This document shows, piece after piece, positions 57,933 through 64,000 of a stretch of 64,000 nucleotides of DNA. Source of the stretch: F23-B02 sp963613665 (lineage in GTDB: Bacteria; Bacillota; Clostridia; Oscillospirales; Oscillospiraceae). The position numbers and the translations under genes are program-made. Each line of letters opens with the position of its first letter. The stretch's first letter is position 1. The notes under the pieces were generated by a model that was given only the letters and a program-made list of their open reading frames with translations, was not told where the DNA came from and did no database searches. The stretch lies in the NCBI GenBank assembly GCA_963613665.1, contig CAVEAL010000001.1:62001-126000 (forward strand). Direction: 5' to 3'.

Positions 57933-60701
57933 ATGACAAAAGATCAGAAGATCGCCAAGCTCGGCAAGGAGATAACCGACCGTGCAACCGTCCTTCTCGG
58001 CAAGGACAAGATCACGCCGGAATCCCCAGAATACCTTGGCATCAATTCCGCACTCAAGTACACCGCATACAAGTATGACCAGAAGATGGCGGACGATATC
58101 CTCGATATCTGCCTGACCATGAAAAAGCGCGTTCCCCTGACCATCGAGCAGCTTGCAAAGAAGAATCCGCAGTTTGACAGAGCATACCTCGAAAAGGCCC
58201 TGCAGGCCGTCAGCGAGAGCGGCCTCGTCGAGTACCACTGGGAAAACCTCGACGGCAAGAACCCCAACCATGAAAAGCGCTGGGTGCTGGACATGTTCGT
58301 CCCCGGCAGCGCAGAGATCATGATGATAAACCCCGAGCAGTCCGATATGTACCCCGAGACCGCAGACTTCTTCGAGCGCATGGCGTATCTGCCCCTGGCA
58401 GGCATCACCGAGCTCGTACCTCCCGGCGGCGCAGGCATCGGCATGCACGTTGTTCCCGTTGAGAAGGCCATCCCCGCAGAGAGCAAGAGCCTGCCCATCG
58501 AGCATCTGAGCCACTGGCTGAAAAAGTACGAGGGTCACATCGGCGTTTCCGTCTGCTCCTGCCGTAAGCAGCAGCGCATCCGCGGCGAGGGCTCGGGCGA
58601 CATCGAGTGCGAATGGTGCATCGGTGTCGGCGACTTTGCCGATTACTGCCGCGAGACCAATCACGGCCACGACATCACCTACGAAGAGGCCATGGAGATC
58701 CTCCAGAAGGCCGAGGACAAGGGCTATGTCCACCAGATAACCAACATAGACGGCGAGGACAAGATCTTCGGCATCTGCAACTGCGCGGTCGGCATCTGCA
58801 ACGCGCTGCGCACCTCCCAGCTGTTCAACACCCCGAATCTTTCCGCATCGGCATACACCGCCGAGTCCGACCCCGAAAAGTGCGTGGCCTGCGGCAAGTG
58901 TGTCGAGACCTGCCCGGCAGGCGCAGTACGCCTCGGACAGAAGCTGTGCACTCAGGACGGCCCGATCGAGTATCCCCGTCACGAGCTGCCCGACGACACC
59001 CAGTGGGGCGAGGATCACTGGAACAAGAACTACAGAAACGAGAACGGCTCTATCCAGACCTGGCCTACCGGCACCGCGCCCTGCAAGGTCGCATGCCCGG
59101 CTCACATCGCAATTCAGGGCTACATCAAGATGGCAGCCGACGGCCGCTACGCCGACGCTCTCAAGCTCATAAAGAAGGATAACCCCTTCCCCGCGGTCTG
59201 CGGCAGCATCTGCCGTAAGTACTGCGAGGACGCATGCACCCGCGGCACCGTTGACGAGCCTCTGGCCATCGACGAGATAAAGAAGTTCATCGCCGAGCAG
59301 GACATGAAGGCCGAGCACCGCTACGTGCCGCCCATGCTGTCCTGCACCCGCGCAAAGTTTGACCAGAAGATCGCCATCATCGGCGCCGGCCCTGCCGGTA
59401 TGTCCTGCGCATACTTCCTCGCGATCGAGGGCTACAGCCCGGTCGTATTCGAGAAGGAAGCAGTCCCCGGCGGCATGCTCGTAAACGGCATCCCCTCCTT
59501 CCGTATCGGCAAGGACATCGTAAAGAGCGAGATCGACGTTCTGCGCGAGATGGGCGTCGAGTTCCGCTGCGGCGTTGAGGTCGGCAAGGACATCACCATC
59601 CAGCAGCTGCGTGACGAGGGCTTCAAGGCCTTCTACGTCGCGGTCGGCCTCCAGAAGGCGGCTAAGCTGAACATCCCCGGCGAGGAGCTCAAGGGCGTTC
59701 TGGGCGGTCTCGACTTCCTGCGCGCCGTCAACAGCGGCAAGACCAAGAAGCTCAGCGGCGACGTGGTCGTCATCGGCGGCGGCAACGCAGCCATCGACGT
59801 AGCGCGCGCGGCACGCCGTCTGACCAAGGGCAGCGTCAATATGTACTGCCTTGAGAAGGACGAAGAGATGCCCACCGTTCCCGACGAGAAGAACGCCGGC
59901 ATAGCCGACGGTGTTGTCATCAACAATTCCTGGGCCCCCAAGGCCGTTATAGGCGAGGACGGCAAGGTCACCGCCATCGAGCTCATGCGCTGCACCTCCG
60001 TGCGCAATGCCGAGGGCAAGTTTGCACCCGTCTACGACGAGAGCGAGACCATCACCGTGCCCTGCTCCAACGTCCTGGTCGCCATCGGCCAGCGCTCCGA
60101 GTACGGCTCCGTCCTCGCCGGAACCATGGCCGAGACTCCCGACGGCAGCCTCATCGACCACGATGCAGTCACCTTCCAGACCGAGGAGAAGGACATCTTC
60201 GTCGGCGGCGACTGCGCGACCGGTCCTAAGTACACCATCGACGCCATCGCAACCGGCCGTGAGGGCGCGGTTTCCATCCACCGCTTCGTAAACGTCGGCC
60301 AGTCGCTGACGATCCACCGCAACCTGCGCGAGTTCAAGGAGCTTGACAAGCAGAACATCGCTCTGCCCGCAGAGAAGTTCAAGAAGCCCGCACGCTCCGA
60401 GGTCGCCATCGACTCCAAGAAGGTTCTCACCATGGAGGACGACCGCGTGACCTTCACCGAGGAGCAGATCAAGTCCGAGGCCTCCCGCTGCCTGAGCTGC
60501 GGCCGCAGCGTCGTAGACCCGAACAAGTGCATCGGCTGCGGCATCTGCACCACCAAGTGCGAGTTCGACGCCATCCACCTCAAGCGCAACCGTCCGCAGA
60601 ACAGCAAGATGATCCCCGCCGAGGACAAGTTCAAGGCGATAGGCCCCTATGCTGCAAAGCGTCAGGTAAAGATAATCAAGAAGCAGCTTTCCGGCAAATA
60701 A
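57933..60701 (+). CDS. Multi-domain FAD/Fe-S NAD(P)H oxidoreductase
   Basis: The 922-residue protein combines several parts. Residues 1-110 are helical, with a winged-helix look. Residues 205-290 are Cys-rich (VSVCSCRKQQR, ECEWCIGVGD, GICNCAVGICNA). Then comes a ferredoxin motif (CVACGKCVETCPAGAV, near 310), a GltD-type Fe-S domain (CKVACPAHIAIQGYI and CGSICRKYCEDAC), FAD site IAIIGAGPAGMS (near 485), NAD(P) site VVVIGGGNAAIDVARAARRL, and a C-terminal CIGCGICTTKCEFDAI. It probably passes electrons between NAD(P)H and ferredoxin or another donor. A glutamate-synthase small-subunit-like role alone does not explain the N-terminus. It is followed by a terminator and hypA-hypB. Confidence 0.85.
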   Translation: MTKDQKIAKLGKEITDRATVLLGKDKITPESPEYLGINSALKYTAYKYDQKMADDILDICLTMKKRVPLTIEQLAKKNPQFDRAYLEKALQAVSESGLVEYHWENLDGKNPNHEKRWVLDMFVPGSAEIMMINPEQSDMYPETADFFERMAYLPLAGITELVPPGGAGIGMHVVPVEKAIPAESKSLPIEHLSHWLKKYEGHIGVSVCSCRKQQRIRGEGSGDIECEWCIGVGDFADYCRETNHGHDITYEEAMEILQKAEDKGYVHQITNIDGEDKIFGICNCAVGICNALRTSQLFNTPNLSASAYTAESDPEKCVACGKCVETCPAGAVRLGQKLCTQDGPIEYPRHELPDDTQWGEDHWNKNYRNENGSIQTWPTGTAPCKVACPAHIAIQGYIKMAADGRYADALKLIKKDNPFPAVCGSICRKYCEDACTRGTVDEPLAIDEIKKFIAEQDMKAEHRYVPPMLSCTRAKFDQKIAIIGAGPAGMSCAYFLAIEGYSPVVFEKEAVPGGMLVNGIPSFRIGKDIVKSEIDVLREMGVEFRCGVEVGKDITIQQLRDEGFKAFYVAVGLQKAAKLNIPGEELKGVLGGLDFLRAVNSGKTKKLSGDVVVIGGGNAAIDVARAARRLTKGSVNMYCLEKDEEMPTVPDEKNAGIADGVVINNSWAPKAVIGEDGKVTAIELMRCTSVRNAEGKFAPVYDESETITVPCSNVLVAIGQRSEYGSVLAGTMAETPDGSLIDHDAVTFQTEEKDIFVGGDCATGPKYTIDAIATGREGAVSIHRFVNVGQSLTIHRNLREFKELDKQNIALPAEKFKKPARSEVAIDSKKVLTMEDDRVTFTEEQIKSEASRCLSCGRSVVDPNKCIGCGICTTKCEFDAIHLKRNRPQNSKMIPAEDKFKAIGPYAAKRQVKIIKKQLSGK

Positions 60702-60720
60702 TAAGTCCCGGAGCAAGGTC

Positions 60721-60751
60721 AAAGGTGCGGGGCACACCCCCGCACCTTTTT
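60721..60751 (+). terminator. Terminator between the oxidoreductase gene and hypA
   Basis: GGTGCGGGG and CCCCGCACC pair around a 5-nt loop, followed by T5. It ends 15 bp before the hypA start and could partially terminate the transcript. Confidence 0.75.
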
Positions 60752-60766
60752 CGGAAAGGACATAAT

Positions 60767-61111
60767 ATGCACGAGCTCAGTATTGTGACCTATGTGATCG
60801 AGCAGGTCGATAAAATTGCAAAGGAAAATTCCCTTACGGATATACAGTCGGTGACGCTGGAGTTCGGCGAGGTGTCGGGCGTCGTGCCGGAGTATCTTGC
60901 CGACTGCTGGAAGTGGTACGCGAAAAAGACTCCGCTGATAGAGCATGCGGAGTTCAAATACGAGATCATTCCGGCGGTCACATGGTGCGACGACTGCAAG
61001 AGCACCTATTCCACGCTCCAGTACGGCAAGACCTGCCCCCACTGCGGCAGCGGAAAAACGTGGCTTCAGCAGGGTCAGGAAATGAATATTAAGGAAATAG
61101 TCGCCTGCTGA
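60767..61111 (+). CDS. hypA: Hydrogenase maturation nickel metallochaperone HypA
   Basis: The 114-residue protein starts MHELSIVTYVIEQVDKIA, with the nickel-binding N-terminal His (MHE). The zinc site is CDDCKSTYSTLQYGKTCPHCG, with two CxxC pairs. HypA delivers nickel, with HypB, to [NiFe] hydrogenase or other Ni enzymes. No hydrogenase structural gene is in this window. GGAAAGGA precedes the ATG. Confidence 0.95.
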   Translation: MHELSIVTYVIEQVDKIAKENSLTDIQSVTLEFGEVSGVVPEYLADCWKWYAKKTPLIEHAEFKYEIIPAVTWCDDCKSTYSTLQYGKTCPHCGSGKTWLQQGQEMNIKEIVAC

Positions 61112-61132
61112 GCAGGCGCAGCGGAGGCAGCT

Positions 61133-61804
61133 ATGGGACAGTACAAGGTCTATGAAATAAAGCAGAATATTTTTAAGGCAAACGACGACGCGGCCGACAT
61201 TCTGCGCGCCGAGATGAAGAAGAACAAATGCTTCATGCTCAACCTCATGTCGTCGCCCGGCAGCGGCAAGACGACTACCCTCACGCGCACTATAGAGCGC
61301 CTGAGCGGCGAAATGAACATCGGCATCATGGAGGCCGATATAGACTCCGACGTCGATGCCGAGCGCATATCGAACACCGCCGTCAAAAAGGTCATCCAGC
61401 TGCACACCGGCGGCATGTGCCACCTTGATGCGGACATGAGCCGTCAGGGACTCGAGGAGATGGGCACGGACGAGCTCGACCTCGTCGTGCTCGAAAACGT
61501 CGGCAACCTCGTGTGCCCGGCGGAGTTCGACACCGGCGCGGCGAAAAACGCGATGATCCTCTCCGTTCCGGAGGGGCATGACAAGCCGCTCAAGTACCCC
61601 CTCATTTTCCAGGTCTGCGACGCGCTGATCATAAACAAGATCGACGTGCTGCCGTACTTCGATTTCGACATGGAAAAGGTCACGCAGTTTGCGAAAATGC
61701 GCAATCCCGATATAAAAATATTCCCCATCAGCGCCAAAACCGGCGAGGGCGTGGACGCGTGGTGCGACTGGCTGCGCGCTCAGACCGCCGAGTGGAACGC
61801 ATAA
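61133..61804 (+). CDS. hypB: Hydrogenase nickel-incorporation GTPase HypB
   Basis: The 223-residue GTPase has the P-loop MSSPGSGKTTTL (near 40), the metal-site stretch IQLHTGGMCHLDADMSRQGLEEM, with Cys and His at the dimer interface, and NKIDVLPYFDFD (G4). It lacks the His-rich N-terminal tail seen in some homologues, so it should not store nickel. It works with HypA encoded 21 bp upstream. Confidence 0.95.
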   Translation: MGQYKVYEIKQNIFKANDDAADILRAEMKKNKCFMLNLMSSPGSGKTTTLTRTIERLSGEMNIGIMEADIDSDVDAERISNTAVKKVIQLHTGGMCHLDADMSRQGLEEMGTDELDLVVLENVGNLVCPAEFDTGAAKNAMILSVPEGHDKPLKYPLIFQVCDALIINKIDVLPYFDFDMEKVTQFAKMRNPDIKIFPISAKTGEGVDAWCDWLRAQTAEWNA

Positions 61805-61810
61805 TGTGTT

Positions 61811-61837
61811 GAAAGAGTCAACTTTGTTGACTCTTTC
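61811..61837. terminator. Perfect hairpin downstream of hypB
   Basis: GAAAGAGTCAAC and GTTGACTCTTTC are perfect complements around a TTT loop. The T-run after it is short (TTTC), so termination is only likely, not certain. Confidence 0.55.
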
Positions 61838-61970
61838 GGCGCAATTATAAAGACACATATGAATGGCGTGTATATTGTATTTCATGGCAAAAGCGTTAAA
61901 ATAATAACAGTATGTACAACGGATGTTGTTATAATTAAAGTAAGATGAAGGTAAATGAACGGAGAAGAGT

Positions 61971-63167
61971 ATGAAAGATTTAAAGCATCTTCTGTATTTT
62001 GAGAACCTCCTTCAGGAGGCTCAGAATGAGCTTGTCCTGCAGGCGCAGAGTGAAGGGAAGATCTGTGTGGCATATGTCTGCGAGAACACCCCCGAGCCGC
62101 TGCTGAACCTGCCGGGCACATTCTCGGCAAGACTTCGCGCACCGCGCACAGGCTCGATGGAAATGGCGACATATTACATGACGAGCTTCCTGTGCGAATA
62201 CAGCCGCGCCCTGCTTGAGCGAGCGATCGAGGGCGGCTTCAACTTCGCCGACTGCATCATCACACCCGACGGCTGCACGATGATGAACAGAGCCGTTGAG
62301 AATATGGAGCTTCTCAAGGCCATCGGCAAGGACAAGGAAAAGTTTTTCTACGAGTATATGGAGATCCCCATGAAGGCCGACGACAACGGCCTTGCGCTCT
62401 ACACGCTCCAGTGCAGAAACCACATACTCACGCCTCTGCATGAAAATTACGGCATCGACGTCTCCGATGAGGCGATCCGCAAGGCAGTTGCAGAGCACAA
62501 CCGCGTGTGCGAGCTCATCCGCGCAATCGGCGAGTTCAGAAAGGGAGATAAGCCCCGCATCACGGGCTACGAGTTCCACGTCATCACGCTGGCTACATAT
62601 GTCGCGCCCAAGTATCTTATCATCGACAAGCTCGAGGAGACGCTCGAAGAGCTCAAGACCCGCGAGCCCGAGGATAAGGAATACCGCGCAAGACTTCTCG
62701 TTGTCGGCTCCGAGGTCGATGATATCGACTTTATAAAGCTCATCGAGAGCACCGGCGCGTATGTCTGCGCCGACCGCTTCTGCTACGGCTCACTGCCCGG
62801 CAGAAACCCCATCGAGCTTACCGACGACGAGGACGCGCTCACGCAGATCTGCCGCCAGTACATGTACCGCGGCCAGTGCCCGAGATACATGAACACCGCG
62901 AAGATGAACGGACGCCGCGAGTACGTCAACGAGCTTGCCAAGGAGTACGCCGCCGACGGCATCATATACGAGCAGATAAAGTTCTGCGACCCCTGGGCTT
63001 ACGAGCGCATGATGGGTTCGCATATCCTGCACGACGACTACGGCTACCCTGTGCTCTCGGTTGACCGCCCGTACAACATCTCGTCCTCCGGCCAGATGCG
63101 CACCCGCGTTCAGGCCTTCGTCGAGAGCGTTGAGATCAAGAAGATTCAGGGAGGGGAAAACAAATGA
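61971..63167 (+). CDS. 2-hydroxyacyl-CoA dehydratase-family protein (HgdB-like)
   Basis: The 398-residue protein has the HgdB/BcrC-like cluster region NFADCIITPDGCTMMNRAVENM, with cluster-binding Cys. It also has KPRITGYEFHVITLATYV and a C-terminal ADGIIYEQIKFCDPWAYERMMGSHILHDDYGYPVLSVDRPYN. This fold carries a [4Fe-4S] or double-cubane cluster and catalyses radical dehydration or hard reductions. It overlaps the next gene by 4 bp, giving a coupled pair. An activator ATPase is not in the window, so the exact reaction is open. Confidence 0.88.
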   Translation: MKDLKHLLYFENLLQEAQNELVLQAQSEGKICVAYVCENTPEPLLNLPGTFSARLRAPRTGSMEMATYYMTSFLCEYSRALLERAIEGGFNFADCIITPDGCTMMNRAVENMELLKAIGKDKEKFFYEYMEIPMKADDNGLALYTLQCRNHILTPLHENYGIDVSDEAIRKAVAEHNRVCELIRAIGEFRKGDKPRITGYEFHVITLATYVAPKYLIIDKLEETLEELKTREPEDKEYRARLLVVGSEVDDIDFIKLIESTGAYVCADRFCYGSLPGRNPIELTDDEDALTQICRQYMYRGQCPRYMNTAKMNGRREYVNELAKEYAADGIIYEQIKFCDPWAYERMMGSHILHDDYGYPVLSVDRPYNISSSGQMRTRVQAFVESVEIKKIQGGENK

Positions 63168-64000
63168 GCAACAAGAGAATAGGCTGCAAGGACTTCGGCA
63201 AGGTCTATCTTGAGGGCAAGCGCTACAGAAGCCGCCGCGAGTGGCGCGGCGTTGTCGATACGCTTTACGATTACTCCAGATGGCTCTACAACTGGGTCAA
63301 CATGTTCAGGATCGTCCTCGCAAAGCCACGCAATATAAAGGCTATGTTCCGCTACCGCTGGATGTCCAGCTACCTGGCCGTACCCATGATGATCGACCGC
63401 CACACCCAGGGCCTGCGCGGCGAGCATCTGCGCATCTGCCATGCCGAGCAGGACGTCATCGTAGAGGACGTCGCAAAGCTGCTTGACAAGCTCTTCCGCG
63501 GCGACCGCCGTATCGGAAACGACAAGAAGTTTTCCGATAAGGTCGTGCTCATCGACGAAAACGAGATGCAGTCCGTCATGATGGGCTTTCCGACCGTCGT
63601 TCCCCTCAGCCGCGAGATCGCCTCGACCTATATCCCCGTGCTGCTCGACCAGCGCGCGGCCATACATTACATCGACGTTGCCCAGCAGTACGGTCTGGCG
63701 GGCGACGTGTGCCCGATGCCCGAGGCGGAGGCCGGCGTCTCCATCGACGACGACGCGCCCATCCTCGGCTGCTGCGCGGTGCAGTGCAACACCACCTGCG
63801 ACGGCTCGCTGCTCAGCAACGGCGTTATCTCGAAGCGCATGGAGCTCGAGGACGGTATCCCCGTGTTCCAGCTCGCCGCTCCGCTGCGTCACATGAACGA
63901 GGACGTTCAGGAGTACGCCGCGCAGGAGGTGCGCAACGCCATAGCCTTCATCGAGGAGCACACCGGCGAGAAGTGGGACTGGGATTACTATTTCGAGTGC
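63164..64000 (+). CDS. 2-hydroxyacyl-CoA dehydratase-family second subunit (3' truncated)
   Basis: The first 279 codons of a gene that runs off the window end. The protein starts MSNKRIGCKDFGKVYLEGKRYRSRREW and includes DVAQQYGLAGDVCPMPEAEAGVSIDDDAPILGCCAVQCNTTCDGSLLSNG. Its Cys residues (CPMP, CCAVQC, TTC) suit the partner subunit of HgdB-like enzymes. The ATG lies in AAATGA, overlapping the upstream stop. The frame is open to the last base. GGGAGGGG precedes the start. Confidence 0.85.
   Translation, partial: MSNKRIGCKDFGKVYLEGKRYRSRREWRGVVDTLYDYSRWLYNWVNMFRIVLAKPRNIKAMFRYRWMSSYLAVPMMIDRHTQGLRGEHLRICHAEQDVIVEDVAKLLDKLFRGDRRIGNDKKFSDKVVLIDENEMQSVMMGFPTVVPLSREIASTYIPVLLDQRAAIHYIDVAQQYGLAGDVCPMPEAEAGVSIDDDAPILGCCAVQCNTTCDGSLLSNGVISKRMELEDGIPVFQLAAPLRHMNEDVQEYAAQEVRNAIAFIEEHTGEKWDWDYYFEC

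Noticed and set aside
54313..60737. Very long open frames (891 and 940 codons) on the minus strand opposite ppdK and the FAD/Fe-S gene
   Set aside because: They mirror the real genes in a GC-rich codon pattern that avoids stop triplets in the antisense frame. Their translations show no known domain, and each is fully covered by a gene with clear motifs.

Overview
The window reads as chromosomal DNA from an anaerobic, spore-forming, moderately GC-rich Clostridia member, most likely a gut-type Oscillospiraceae relative. Support comes from spoVAD-spoVAE, an ntp-type (sodium-motif) V-ATPase, hybrid cluster protein, pyruvate phosphate dikinase, 2-hydroxyacyl-CoA dehydratase-type proteins, hypA-hypB, a ylxM-ffh-rpsP-khpA-rimM-trmD-rsmA translation block, and T-box and yybP-ykoY RNA leaders. 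The genus is inference. Both ends cut through a gene. I saw no tRNA, rRNA, CRISPR array, transposase or phage gene.

Layout. 1-7.4 kb: the end of a polysaccharide/teichoic-acid type ABC ATPase, a divergent LysR/EamA pair, a Bce-type ABC transporter, and four intergenic stretches filled with related palindromic repeats. 6.8-11.3 kb (minus): TetR, RsiV-like lipoprotein, M24 peptidase, small membrane protein, efp and a CD1247-like zinc-ribbon protein. 11.4-15.8 kb: a candidate structured RNA, rpsF-ssb-rpsR, a 5'-truncated membrane-protein remnant, a 200-bp palindrome cluster, spoVAD-spoVAE, and an E2-acyltransferase-like protein that lacks the usual catalytic His. 16.2-24.8 kb: the nine-gene V-ATPase operon ntpF-I-K-E-C-G-A-B-D. 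24.9-30.1 kb: two secreted proteins, a flavin-binding protein with an HxlR regulator under look-alike promoters, and hcp plus a ferredoxin-like gene divergent from a Crp/Fnr regulator. 30.2-37.4 kb: ychF, a TRIC-type channel, a Mn-riboswitch-controlled P-type ATPase, T-box-controlled thrS, and a LURP-one protein. 37.4-49.0 kb (minus): nitroreductase, lgt, two M16 peptidase-like genes and a 2391-residue cyclic beta-glucan synthase-like protein. 49.2-54.2 kb: the ffh-to-rsmA block, in which TrmD is fused to a GNAT acetyltransferase. 54.3-64 kb: ppdK, a TetR regulator divergent from a 922-residue FAD/Fe-S oxidoreductase, hypA-hypB and two 2-hydroxyacyl-CoA dehydratase-family subunits.

How it fits together. 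The energy and redox genes (V-ATPase, PPDK, Hcp, FAD/Fe-S oxidoreductase, HypAB, HgdB-like pair) suit a fermentative anaerobe. Envelope genes (ABC ATPase, Bce pair, Lgt, M16 pair, glucan synthase, secreted pair) form a second theme. The features most worth following up are the TrmD-GNAT fusion, the E2-like protein with Glu in place of the catalytic His, the repeat and palindrome families, the candidate RNA near rpsR, and the cyclic glucan synthase in an apparent Gram-positive.
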